Assembly: GCA_019843655.1 (NCBI GenBank)
Contig: JACDQD010000004.1
Coordinates: 1,736,001 to 1,800,000 of the forward strand
Length of the DNA stretch: 64,000 nt
DNA from: Lethocerus indicus
Taxonomy: Eukaryota; Arthropoda; Insecta; Hemiptera; Belostomatidae
Reading direction: 5' to 3'
In this document: positions 1 through 13,100 of the stretch, one piece after another
Layout of the letters: every line of letters starts with the position of its first letter
Position numbering within the stretch: position 1 is the first letter of the stretch
Translations under genes and position numbers: made by a program
Notes under the pieces: generated by a model
What the model saw: only the letters and a program-made list of their open reading frames with translations
What the model was told of the DNA's origin: nothing
Database searches by the model: none

Positions 1-413
1 TGCACTCAAAGGGAGATGCGCTGACTAGAATCAGCTTTGTAATGCGCGATGAAAAAGCATTATTTTCTCCAATTTGCTCCTTTACGCCATATTCCATCCA
101 AAACTGTATTTATCTGTGTGTCAAATATTGAAATGTTTTTCTTTATTATTATATTTTGCCGTTGCAATTAGTCGAGACAATAATTTCAGAGTAACCTCCA
201 AATTTGATATCGAATAAGTTATCAATTGTACAGTTATATGAGGGTCCTAAACAAAAATGTGGGTCGGCGAGCGCTAGTGGAATTATACCAAAGATATGAT
301 TGCATTTCATTATAACACTACCGTCAGCACCATCACTATGGTATTTTATGTGAAACAGGTTCTCTACGGAGCAGTCTAAGGCTCGTAAATCTGTAATTAC
401 TGTCTTTCTACGG

Positions 414-414
<1 letters not shown>
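1..414. other. Non-coding DNA, no gene seen
   Basis: This is mixed AT-rich DNA before the first TA microsatellite. No open frame of interest, splice-site pair or transposon end was recognised. The only long frame here, on the minus strand, owes its start to the adjacent TA repeat, which translates as alternating I and Y. Confidence 0.6.

Positions 415-460
<46 letters not shown>
415..460. repeat. (TA)23 microsatellite
   Basis: An uninterrupted TA dinucleotide array of 46 bp lies between CGGC and CATTTG. It is one of four pure TA arrays of 46 to 58 bp in the window. Such arrays are usually length-polymorphic, and the assembled length may be unreliable. Confidence 0.97.
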
Positions 461-463
<3 letters not shown>

Positions 464-3400
464 TTGTAGCATTTTTAAGTTTCTATAGATATTTCAGTAA
501 TCAATACCCTAGGTACGCATCTATACCAATACAGCAATAGAAAGACACCCGTCACTGCTATCATTCCGTTCGATAACCGAATAACAGAATTTTGAACGCT
601 ACGAAAACATTGGATTTACTTTTCAGTATGAGAATTTATTTTTCATCCTAATATAGCCAGCGTTTAAATATATTTGGGCAAACTATTTTGTACTCTGGGA
701 ACCCCCACTACGTTTTATAACCGGTTTTAGAGTTATTCGAAGGTCAGTGTCACTACTGTTTTCCTCCACATTTATTTTTCTGTTTTCTTTGGTTGTTCAA
801 GTTTTTGTTCGTGCGTTGTTGTTGTCTTTATTGTAAAAATTATCAAAGTACATTTATACTTGAGTACATTTAACTCTGTGGTTGAGGAGACAGTCGTCGT
901 CGAATTTACATAACCGCTTTTACTTTCTCGCCTTGTAAGCCTCCCGGGCCAGCCCCCAGTGCACAGCCGGAGGATGGCTGACCAAAAAAAAAAAAGTGGG
1001 ACCTCTCGTTAAGAGGTCAACACATTATTGATTGAGCCGGCTGAACGAGTGGGACGCGGTTATAAATAAGCATATGTTATTTCGTGATTGATTTAAACAT
1101 TCTTTTTTGTAAAAAAAAACTAATTATGTTGCTCAATTTTCGATATATTCGTTCATTATATTTTCACAGTTTGAAGTGAAGAAAAAGGGTAGTTTACAGT
1201 TTCCCACTAATCGAAATTTTATTTTTCCTCCAGGAATGGATATCCCATCTAAGAAAATGTTAATTGAGGAGATTCCTCTAAGCACAAATAATTACCTTTT
1301 TTTGTAGTAAATGTTTTTATTTCGAAAAGTATTGTTCTTTGGATGCATCGGTCTGTCTCTATCCTAATTTAGGTCGTATGTTCATAAAAATTATCAAAAA
1401 TAATTGCGGACAAAATTTTCGTCGCGTTTTCTGAACTTTTCCCGAACATTTTCCTATTCCGTATTTGCAACCGGGAATCATCTGCTTTACGTTTTGCACA
1501 GTGGGTTCGTCGTTAAGAGTGCTCGCTCTTGGTCGGTGGCCACGATAACAACTCCCGCTGTGATGTCTATGGGGCGGTGCGGTTCACCCTCATCGAGCTC
1601 GCCCTTGGGCCCAACCTCCCGTCAAATTGTGTTTTCCACGCCTGCCGCCGTTTTCAGAAATTTCCCGTCCGTTCGCCCGCCCAATATTTTCCGCCCTCCG
1701 ATATTTTCATAATCACCGCCGTCTCATATTCCCGCGGTGGGTACCTACCGTATTCCCAATATCGGTTCACTTAATACGATGAAACCTCTCCGATCTTCTG
1801 TCTCCCGTTGCTGATTTCCGTTAGTGGATTTATGAAACACTTACACATATTGGTTGCCAGTGGTTTGCTCAGTTACTGTGCAACGATGTACACATTTAGT
1901 AATGTAAATGTAAATGTGAGTGTATCATTGATTATAGCGACATTAGTTACAAAGGGTACTCTTGTTCCACTACACTTGTCCTGGAAAGATATTCCGTTCG
2001 ATGTTCCTCATTATTTTGGTGTAGATGGACTGTAGTCCTGCAAGACACCCTACCGAAGTCGAAATCAATCTAGCATGTGACCAAATCAGAGATGGAATAT
2101 CGCAAGAATGAAGATAGGCTTAACTCCTTATAGTGTTATATTAGTGTAAGGCGGATTACGTGTTTTAAAACAAAGTTCCGAAGTAAAGGTATTATTCTTA
2201 TAGGGGGAACCCTAGTCTTTGAGTAAGTGCGTCAGTGGCCCTGTTAAGGACACACATCTGGAATGCGGGTTTATAGCCGACATGCTTGTCGTGCATCCTC
2301 TTTGCCGAACAATAATAGTGTTTCCTTTGTCCGAAAGCCAGCTGCACGTTTTTTCTTCCCTCCGTCAACCGGAGAACGTCATTCGGTTTCGTCGTCGCGC
2401 TCATTTAACCGGTTCAACTCTTTCCTTGTCGCATTTTTACCGGCTAATTGACCGTTTTTTTTTTCAAAAGACATAAAGCCGCGTGGTTTCGCAACGAGCC
2501 CCGCAAAGTAATTCGAGATTTCGGCGGGCCTATCCGCCTAACGAAATTGCCAGGAATAACAAGAGCCGTGTATAATCCCTTTATCCGCAAAATTAATACA
2601 AAGAGGTGTTTCTGCGGGGTCGCGGGCGGGCCGCCTAATCCAAAACCAAATTAGGCGTCGAATAGAGTTATCTCAGCTGGCGGGGGGTGGGGTGGGGGTC
2701 TCAGTTCGTGCATAAGGAAATGGTTTTTCAAAGGGAAGTCTGTGAAAACTGGTGCTTTTGTGGAGGCGGCAATAATTTCCTCACCGGTTCTGCATTTTCC
2801 GGGGGGTACATTATGTTGGCGGTCCGAGGGGGTGCTGCCCCTCTACCTGACTTTTCCGGGAGAAGTGCCGCCGCCCATACGCCCCGTATTCAGACCGCGG
2901 GCCGGCTTAATTTTATTAGGCGACTGAATTTTCTTTCCCATATTTCATTCCGAGGGCGTCGCCCGTCCCATTGTCAAACCCGGGGCATTCGTCCCGGTAT
3001 TCCGGCAAAACGGGAAGCGTGTACCGTACGGGCGTGGTGTTGCATAAATTTAGGCTCAGTGAAATTCAGACGCGAATTTGTGGCTATTAAGATAGCCTCT
3101 CTGTACATAAATTACGTGCTATACGGTTTCTTTAAATTTACTGTATAAAATGTCTTCTGACGGGGGTATATAAGAGATTTTCGTAATAGCTCGTTCGAAA
3201 TATCCGAATTTTTGAGCGCTTGCAATAAATGTGATCCTCCCCACAGTAAAGTATTTAAACGAAATAACGTTATTTATTTATTTTATTTCTTTGACATATT
3301 TTCACTCCGAACGGGTGATTGTCGGTGTAGCATCCTTTCTACGCTGTTACGGTGTAAGTGCTTTTGTTATGCTGACGGAATGCTAATGAATTTGCAGTGG

Positions 3401-6400
3401 CAAGAAGGCCGAACCGGTTTAACGAGAGGAGACAGAAAATTTTACAAGACTAATGGTTCCAAACAGTTTCGGAACCCCGATAAGAGATTTTGTGTTCGTT
3501 TAAAAGTGTTGCCTAGGTCAGATGATAAATTAAATTTAATGTCGATCAAATTCATTTATACTCTCAATGCCAATTGTAGTTTTCTCCTTTTTCAAACTAT
3601 TTCTCATTTTAAAGGGTATTTACGAAGCCCTGCCCCATACCGACTACTGGATTATGCGCATCAATTTCAGTCGGTCGCTTAAAATGCGGACATATATCCG
3701 TCTCTGTGTCGGTTGACAGTATAAACTAATTAATTCCTGAAAAGGGAGCGTCACTGCACGGTCCAGTGTAATTTACAGCATTATTTAAACGAGTATGTTG
3801 GCGACAAAGGCCCCTTATGCTCATTAAAATAAGCCCGGTTGAACAATTCGGTTCGGACTTGGTCGAGTTGGGGCGAACGTGAACTAACTCAATGCATCGA
3901 TGAATTTGAAATTGTTGGTATACTTCGGGTCATTTGTATTGTATTACTCCTCAAATTCTGTAATTACTTTATGACTACGTACGGGCCTAATAAAAGGCTT
4001 ATTCGCGTGCGAGACAATTCCCCCCTCGCGAAGTTTATTTTCATTTAGCTATTAGTAGGACGTTAGGAGGGTCTTTTGAATAGAGTTTCTCCACTCCGGA
4101 GCTAGCCTTAAATCACCCTTTATTGCTTGCCAGACAGCCGCTGCGTATTCCATATTTTATGTCCCCCTTTAGGGCCGATAAAAGTATCTTCATAACTTTC
4201 TAATTCACGCGCCGAAGAGAATGTGGTCAGGTTTTTCGTTATTTAAAGCGCGATCGTTTGTTTCGTTACCAACAGCGGTTGCATTCATTAATCGGACTTC
4301 CGAGGTTAGTTTCGATCGTTGGAAAACATTTGTATATGGAATTGTAAGTTCCATTTGTGAAGTATAATGCTGTTAGCTGTAATTAAGTTCTCTTGTGAGG
4401 GCCTTTAAAGATAGATGTGCCAGTTCGAGATTCAGCAGAACGACTCCATCTCATGCGGTGTGCCGGCCACCGCCCGAGAGTTTGTGGGCCATATAACATT
4501 CCGTTTAGTGTTCGTTAAACTGCGGGCAGCCGATTTCCAGTCTGGCTTATAATGCGACCATAATATTAAGTAGTTCGCCCACTTAAGCGCCGAAGTCTCG
4601 GCGACAGAGACGGGCAAAAAACTGTCTGCAGTGTGGAGGGCGAAGGAGGAATATTTGTGTGTCTGTACTGTGGGTAAATGGCTTGCGGGAGACCGGTTTA
4701 TCCAGTAATCTTCAGTCGGTCGGTGAGTCACTTATTTTTCACTGTTTGCTCCGCGAAACCACTCTTAGTGCGATCCACAGAGCTGGTGGTGACTGAGCGC
4801 GACCGAAACCCGTCTGTCAAAAGACTCTCGACTGGAGACAGAAGATCGACCCGGCGTAGTGTTCCAAACTGTCGACGAACCGGGTATTCGCGAAGAAGGG
4901 TGGCGGGTGGGGGGGGGGGTTTAATTAAAATGCTCCACTGAAGCGGAAAGTGATGTAGCGTTTAGGAAGAATATTATTAGCCGGCTTGCACCGAGCTACG
5001 GCGAATCCTGGCGCTGGTCTGTGTTTAGATCGGCAGATGCGAGCGTGAAAATTATAATTGCCATAAATGTCCATTCATCCGTTTTACACCGTTGGCTGGG
5101 CAGATGTCGCTCCCTCTCCCCCCCCCCTAATTTACACCACGCATTCCCAGCCTCGTTAAAGGCTAATTAGAACATTGTCCGAATTCGGGCCCTACCTAGT
5201 ACCAACCAGCCCGGGTTAACGAGGCCTTCCCTTTTGCCTCCCGGCGATGGACTTATTCCACTGTTGAAATTCGTTCCCGCATTCTTCCCACCACAGCGTG
5301 TGGCCACTTTCCGGCAGCGAATTCTTACAGCAGATTATAATTTGTTCAAAAGTATTCAGCCATAAAATGCAAATCTGTCAGTATAGTGATTACGTCTGAA
5401 AATGTGGGCGAACGTCGTTATTAAATGCGAGACTTATAAAATAAATAAAGCGGCGAATCGTTCGAACAGTATTTATTCGGTTAAGTTTTTGTAGGAGTAT
5501 CTATTTTTAGCGCGTTGAAACGATATCCTCATATTAATTCCCACGCCGCGGTAAAATGTATTTATAGGTTCTACAGCAGACTTTTTCTCTTTATCCCTTA
5601 TAAACATTACCTTTATATCCTTGAAATTTATACAACATCGCATGCGACAAGTATATGATATACCGTATCGACGCACCGGTTCGGGAATAGTCTATTCAGG
5701 TTCGTGGATATTAAATGACTCATATTTAACCGTTATAGATTGTGGGACAGGGCTAAATCCTGTTTCCATATCGTTAGTTTGGGAGGGGGGGGGACACGCC
5801 CGGACGGGTATTAATCTAGAACATGTGTTCTTAGTAGTTTTTATTACGTCCTATCTATGACGCATATTGGGTTGGGTACTTTTTGACCGGGAGGAAAGAA
5901 ACGCTTTTCTAGGTCCAACGAGACTCGTTCGGAAACGTACACGATTTAACAGTATCGTGAAATTCTGATACACTCGTGCTAAGATATACGAAATCGTATT
6001 CTTTGTGAGGTCCGATTTTAATATATTTAGTAAAGTGTGTAAGAGGATCAATTAACTGGTTGATATTATTTGGGCTCCCTATCCTGCCTCGTGAACACAT
6101 ATACTGAATCTCTAGAAAGTATTAAGGGCATTGTGATAAATTCATCCCACGCGGATTCCAGATTTTGGAAGGATGTCGGGTCGATTCCATATTCCTGGTG
6201 CGAATTCTAAATAATTTTCTCCGCGAATTCTGACCGAATTCCTCGGAGTGGGCCGTGCCGCCTCCGACACAGTTCGGCTGCGGTGGCGGCCACTCTACGA
6301 GTGTTTATCGACCGGCAGGATTTTCGGGTACGGCGGCGAAGGGGGCGGAACGGGGGCGGTGTTTACTTGTCTGTCGCCCAGCCGCCGCCCCCCCCGGCTC

Positions 6401-7012
6401 CCCCAAGGACGCCCCCGGATCTTGCAAACACTCGGAGCCCGATACGCGTGAACGCTGTAATTTTCACTTCCATTGACTGCACAGGAATGTGCCCGAGGAC
6501 TCACGATTGCGTGATGGAAATATACGATTAGCTGTCGCGACGTATCGAACCCAAGAACCCCCCTGTCCTCCACGACCATTACGTTCCTTCTACGTTTGAC
6601 CATGAATAAACACTTTCATTGTTTTCACTGAAGACTCCCTAAGACTATTTAGTAGCGTCAACCGGGAGTTTTTCAGTTTTAAATTTAATTTTTCAACTTC
6701 ACTGTTTTTAATTACGCAATCCTTTATGTGTGAAATAAACGTTGATACTGAAAGCTGCTGAATCATTTACCTATAGTGCTAATTAAACGGTGTGAAACAC
6801 CGATAGAATTTTACAAAGGGTAATAGAATTACTTAATTATCTTGTAATTAGTTCCCCTATCGGAAACACCCATGCGGATACTGGGATTTCCAATGGCTCT
6901 CCCATTTAATTGCCTTGTTTAATCTCGCGTCTAGATAACCATTTTTATCTATTTCGCAAATCATTTTATATTACGTAGAAATGTTCTAAAATCATAAATA
7001 CAAAACGTGTCT
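461..7012. other. Non-coding stretch, probably intronic
   Basis: No gene is recognised in this stretch. The longest open frame (3212-3682, plus, 156 codons) shows no family motif and has no matching splice context. The DNA alternates between AT-rich parts with TTAATT-type words and GC-rich parts near 1530-1740, 2600-3050, 5090-5270 and 6240-6450. G or C homopolymers occur at 4909-4919 (G11) and near 5118. I infer that this is the part of the intron upstream of the first ratchet point. Confidence 0.55.
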
Positions 7013-7047
7013 CTAATATTATGCTTATTTCTTTGTTTCAGGTAAGT
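7013..7047 (+). other. Recursive splice site (ratchet point 1)
   Basis: A 3' splice site and a 5' splice site are fused with no exon between them. A CTAAT branch-point-like element lies at 7013-7017, with its candidate A 25 nt before the AG. A T-rich tract with no internal AG follows, then CAG at 7039-7041 joined directly to GTAAGT at 7042-7047. This is the established architecture of recursive splice sites: the upstream part of a long intron is spliced to this AG, which regenerates a 5' splice site for the next step. The match to consensus is seen directly; use in vivo is inferred. A candidate RS-exon donor follows at 7104. A chance juxtaposition is possible for one site but unlikely given two more of the same strand and form. 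Confidence 0.8.
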
Positions 7048-7103
7048 TCTATTTTGGAAACTCCAGGTCTCGTGTGGTGTAAACGTCAACTCTGTATGTA
7101 TAT
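7042..7103 (+). other. Candidate RS-exon after ratchet point 1
   Basis: The 62 nt between the ratchet AG and a strong downstream donor (GTAAGT at 7104-7109) could be recognised by exon definition before the ratchet donor takes over. This is the mechanism described for recursive sites in flies and vertebrates. Reading frame 1 is open through the segment, while frames 2 and 3 meet stops, frame 2 at once in the TAA of GTAAG. Inclusion would add 62 nt and shift the host reading frame. Only the splice-site sequences are seen; exon definition is inferred. Confidence 0.45.
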
Positions 7104-10100
7104 GTAAGTTTAATTAATTGTGATTAAATTGAAATTTTAATAGCCGCGGTTAATTATCAATTCGCGGTATTATCCAACCGCTAATAATGTACGGTAAACA
7201 TGTTATGTAATGTTTTACATTCCGATCAATTTTTCAATTCTTCGATATCCTGTCCGCCTCAGTTGATCATCTGGAAGTTACGCGAGGTAAGAGGGTCGTA
7301 TCTCTTATCAAATTAGATGGGGGGAATAATGTCTGTTGTTGATAACAGTGTTTCCGAAATCGAACCGCGAATAACCAGGAAATACGTTGAGTAACAGAGA
7401 GGGGAAAGCGTCGATTTATGCGGTAGAATTTTTGTCGATTTTCGATTTTTACAAGTTGGAGGTCGTGGGACCGAATTGGTGACGTGTAGCGAGCGGTGTA
7501 TTCGGAGGAACCTCGCGCTTTTGCCAGGAATCCTTCGGCATTCCAAGACCGACGCCAAGATTCCCGCCGCCCGCCATTCGGTTGCCGACGCAAAACTTTG
7601 ATCGGGGTATCAAAGTGACGGGACTCAAATAGACGTTCGGAAATATTCGAAAAGTGGACGTCTTGAGGGAGGCAATTTGTATTTGACGGCGGCTATAGGT
7701 TCTTTACAATCTGAATGGTAGACTTTACTGGTTATATTTATTTGATGAGCTAAGCCTCAGCCTTAACGCGTTGAGGCGTACTGCATTTATAAACGTAGCG
7801 AGGGTAATTAAATATCGAACGGGCCAAGGAGACTTTTGTTTTGTAATCGGGTCATTCTGGCCGGCCGCACTGTAATATTAGAACTGAAGTAATGCACGCC
7901 CTTAAATTGTATTCGTTGCGTCACGATTTTTTATTTTTTCTTAAATCCGAATACAGAACTTGTTCTACCCCTGTCTATCCTTTATTATACACAGCGTAAA
8001 ATATGGGAGGTTCTGTATAGGGAAAACAACTGGAGCAGCCCAACTGCAGCGGGGTGTAGTTTGTATGTAATAAGTTCGAGTATTTGTGCGGATGTCCGCC
8101 AGGGTTCTGAATACCATTTTCCATCCTGTTTTGTCCTTTGCTTTCGTCCATTTTCGCGTCTATACAGTAATGCATCCTGCCAGCACTTGTAACCAGTTCA
8201 GATATTTTCTTATTGCGCTCGTTTCGTCCTACTTAGTATTAGCGGAAAGACAACTGGCAATAATTTCTAGCGGAACTAAAAGCATAGAAAATTAATAAAC
8301 AAGATTCGCTCATTATAATTTCCACTAGACTATTTTCGAATTATATAACTTGCAGTTAAGACTGATTATTCTCAATGGACCAATGTTATCTTGATGTTAA
8401 CAATTCAAAAAAGAAAATGTCGGGTCTGTTTATCGACTTAATTCCGTTGTTCAATATCGTTGGGAGGGGCTTGTTCTATTCCCCCGCCCCCTACCCGTGT
8501 TGGCAATGTTATTACAACAACTAGGCAACAACATTCGATCAGAGTCCCTCCGGAACTGCCGTCCCCCTGCAGCGTTTCACAGGAACAATAGCCATATGGG
8601 GCTGTAAAGAATCGTGGTGATTCGGCCGCCAACGGACGAAGCCTCTAATTGTTAATGCCGTTACCGGTTTATTATTGCGCTCAAACTCTAACCGAGCTAC
8701 CACTTAGCGATTGAACAGCCACGGTTATGATGCCTTCACCTGGATTATTAACACCGGCTCTATTATATACTTAGGTTAAACCTCGTTGTCTGTCCGCGAA
8801 TATATATGAAAAATGTATTCATATTTCGTTTTCACCGAATATAATAATGAGCCCACCGAATCTCACCGAAGGGTTTTTTCGAATAGATACGCGGACGTCA
8901 AGAGTCAAAATGGCGTTCAACTCTATTTAGTGGAAACACCGCAGTTTAAAACAAATTGGGGCCTCGGGCCTATTCATTTGGGGTATCTGAATTACCGAAA
9001 ATTTTAAATGGGGGCTCTTCAAATGACTCGGCGTTTCGTATATTTAATTACACACTTAACTCGTAAATACCCACCACCCTGTTTGCTGTTTTTTCATTAT
9101 ATTTATATTCAGATGCTTAAATACATTTTTTTAAAATGTGAACGGCTATAGTTCTTCTTGAATTCCCATAGATTTTGAACAGCTCTTGACGCCACCCACA
9201 ATTGGAAGGTTTTTTCGAATCCTGTTATTATTTTTTGTGCCCATTCAATGGCAGTTCTTAGCCTTTTATTCGTGTTATATATTCGTACCATATTTTAAAA
9301 GTGCTGACTGTGAATTTAATGAGAGTTATTGGAAATTGATCCCTTTTTTAGTGAATATTCTGTCATGTTTGATGGCCCCTGGCCCTGAGTTAATTGGCTG
9401 TTATCGATACGCGTTATCCCAAATATCGAATCGTAGAGGCCTCGAATTTTAAATCGTTTCCTGCGATTCGCCACTGCTCGTTACAGATAATAGTATAATG
9501 GCACTTTTATTGTGTATCAGGGATCTCTTGGGTAATTTAGAATTCGATTTATGTAATTATAAATACTAATTTTTTTATTTGCTACTATATGTTCAGCTTT
9601 ATTTTAGCCGGATGCTTTCATTAATCTCATGCAACCAGATCTCGGTTAGTTGTCTTCGCGCTTGCCAGCATCAGCGTCGTGGAAGATATTTTAAATGCCA
9701 CCTAGACCACATTTGTTGACACGGTTTTCTCTTTAAATTATATTTAGGATAAAGGCCAATTAGAAACGCGGTGTTTTTGGTTTGAATGACTAATAGGTGG
9801 GTTATTTAGGAGGAATTTGTAAATGAAACCCCCAAAAAAAAAATTGATGTTACCAATAATGAAAATATCCGCTCAGCTATAATTATAATAGTCCTGAAAT
9901 TCTTTCAATTACGAACTGTTGAAGAGTGGGATGCGAAATTTATGTTTTAGACAGACAACATAGTTTCTGTCAATTTTGAAATTTAACCCTCGAGTACTGG
10001 ACCAGCGCAAGTCGCGTTGAAAGATAAAAATCCCTCCGACCGAAGCTAGTTTCAGTTCTTCTTTTGGAGTTTGAAAATTCTTTCACGTAGCGGATTAACT

Positions 10101-13100
10101 GTTTAACTTATTGTTTACAGGGTGTCATGCATGTATCTGTCTCATTTTCCTCGCTCTAACGTACGAACTGGCCAATGCTAAACACCTGCATTTTTGTACC
10201 GAACAGGGTTTCATTTTGAGAGACAATATCTATTTGTGTATAAATGACACTATTGGAATTATGATTTAAAAAAGAAAAAACATTCCTATATTTCGGCCGC
10301 ATCCAACTTTTACACACGAAAGTTTCACAGTCCGATTTAAAAGCTCTTGTTCGCCCCCGATAGCGGTGGCGGGCATATGCATTTAAAAAGCAGGGTTTGG
10401 ATTGTTACCATGTATCAAGGATGTCCGATAGCGGCCAGGATATCCCACAATTCCGGCGGGCACGGCCCCTTTCTTATATTTCCCGTCGGTGTTTCCGTTT
10501 TGTGTTGCTGTTGCCCCCGGTTATCGGCCTGCAACATCGCTGGGGGGGGGGGGGTCTCATTAGACCCGGCTTTAAATTCCATTTCCCAACAAATTGGACC
10601 GATTGGATTCCGGTTCGCGGAGTTTTTTTATCGTTAAAAATTGCGGAGAAAGTATCATCGTAGCTGGACCGATTAATAAATAAAGTTACATAATTAAAGC
10701 AGTTCCGACCGATAGATATAATTTTCGCCCCAGGAATCCCGTGGGAAAGAGGAACATGAGCTCAGAACTACTTGCATCGTACAACGGTGATTAACTGGCT
10801 TGTTCAATTAACGTTTAGATCATTTCGAAGTGTAATTGATGAAAATTCGATCCCCCACGTTCGGAGGAATTGAGTGCGTTCGCGCTGCACCAATCTAACC
10901 GTTGGTTTACGCGGTCCCTTAACTACTCCATCATCCGTTTTCCTCATTTATATAAAAAAATTATTTCGACCGAACGAATGAATGGATTCACTCCGGTATT
11001 TCCATTAGTGAGATGATTTGACGACATGCATGAATCCTCGAACATTCTCATATTCGGCTTGGGGGAGAGCAAAAGGAATCGGGCTGACGTACGCGACATG
11101 GCGTCACTGGCCGACAATATTCCACGGTATCGCTAACACCGCCTATATAATCTTCGCGACTGAATATCGGGACACCGAAAATAAAGTGTCGATGAATGAA
11201 ACTTTTTTTCACGAGTACGGTTTCTCGAAAGAAAGTCCGAATTTATCTCTGTTCGAATTCCTCCCACCCACCCCACCCCCCCTCTCTCTCATTTTCTTTT
11301 TTTATATTTTCCACACCCCGTTTGCGATTTGAATGTGCCGTTTTATAATGTTATTCATGGAAAGTGTGAGCCGCGGGCACCTGGTGTTTTCTGGGGCCCG
11401 GTTTAATTTCCTGCACACGCTCGGCACTGTGGCTAACCGCACGGGGGGGGCAATGTCGCCCTCTGCTCTCAACATTAATATTGTCCACCTATTTATGTCC
11501 CTAATAAACGCCACTGTATATGTACGTATGCGGGAATAAATGCGCGTTAGCAGTATATTAATTAGCGTCAAACCGGGTATTGTAAAATTTATACCGGGGG
11601 TTTATAGAGTCGCAACGTTGTTCAGTTCGATTTATATTTCTCTTTCGGCCGATTGCGTTCACGGACGAGAACTATTTTATATGTATAACGTACAATGCAG
11701 CAATTCTGAATTATCAGCACCTATTTTTATCTTTCTGTGGCTTCACAAATAATCTCAAACGTGTAGTTACAATTTGGAATATCCATTCATCCAGTTTATA
11801 ATTGCGATCACTATAATAAATTTTGAATTTTCTGTATCCCATTCCGATTTCACAGATTGGCTGACAAACGAAGTAATTCTTTCATAATTCAAGTTTTTTG
11901 AAACAAAAATTTCTTGGCTGTAACAGTGTTACTTCTTTCTGTCGTTAGCTGCGATCCAATTAAAATTTGTTCGACTATTAGCTTCGATTTGGTGCTCTCA
12001 GTTCTAGAGAGGTATATCTGAAATGTTAGTAGAGCGCCGAGATCCGGTTCGAATACCAGTAATTCTCTCTCGCCTATAAATATCATTAGGCGGGCCTCTT
12101 TCCAACTGTAACGCCTACTGCTGAATCGAGTTGGACATTTTTTCGCTAATGGATTTGCGATGTTTCCACCCGACTCTTTTACCTACCGGCTGTAGAGTTT
12201 GTGCCCTTAACACCATTTGTTAGTCTGTTGCGTGCCCGTGTTAATTAGTATCCCGACAGCGGGGAATCAGCGTGGAATTTAATGGTGAGTCAGTTCGGGT
12301 TCTTCCCGAAAAAGGCTTCGGATTTCAACTCTACGCCCGCTTTATGTTTGGATTCAATGATTCGCATTATTAATTACCGTATTATCTGTCCGCTCCGCAT
12401 AGATGTTTGATGCTCAATTAGACCGGAATCGGCTTTTCACCGAAGGCCTGTTTGTGTTTCCTCAACATATTTCTAATAGTTTATATCGGCCTTCCCTTCT
12501 TTCCTAATAGCGCGATTTAGAATGGATACACTCTATAGAAAGGATCATTAAATTTTATTGTAGATTTCCCTTTTTCTCTTCACCCATTTAACTACCTTTT
12601 TTTGGTATTTGTAGACGCTACAATTAATTACGCGATTAGATCCGGAATTCCCTTCGTCGGCCCCAATTTATTTCATTCGCGGTCCATTTATTTCAACAAT
12701 GAAGGCGGACAGGGTGGATTAAGCGTAATGACCGTGTCGTGAGACCCCTGTCCAGTGCCGAGACTGATCCCCTAATTGCAGTTGCATCACATATTCAGTC
12801 CTCGGTGGATCCCCCTGTTACTTGTACTAGATTTATTTAACTGAATCTCCCGCTTTGGCTCTTTCTAAACTAATTCATTCCTATGGCAATTAATTTCTTG
12901 TATTTAATTATTAAAAATGTGTCGCCCGTTGATGACAAATTTTTTTTATAATACCCACTAATTGGCTTCAAGTGCTATCGCAAACTGGATAACATAAAAT
13001 GCATTGCATGAATTACAAAGGTTTTTTGAATTATGAATATTTGTCACTGCATTATTCTGTATTGCATTCGGTTTGTATGTATGATATGGGAATGTGAGAC

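Noticed and set aside
149..472. Minus-strand 107-codon frame, and similar frames at 19497-19697 and 21621-21842
   Set aside because: Long runs of I-Y come from the TA microsatellites; the rest has no domain.
1230..1320. Acceptor-like TTTTTCCTCCAG before GAATGG
   Set aside because: No matching donor and no coding similarity downstream; not fused to GT.
3212..3682. Longest open frame in the window (156 codons, plus)
   Set aside because: No recognised motif and no acceptor or donor fitting an exon; length is plausible for T-skewed DNA.
12000..12080. GAGATCCGGTTCGAATACC, similar to a tRNA B box and T arm
   Set aside because: No A box at proper distance and no acceptor-stem pairing.
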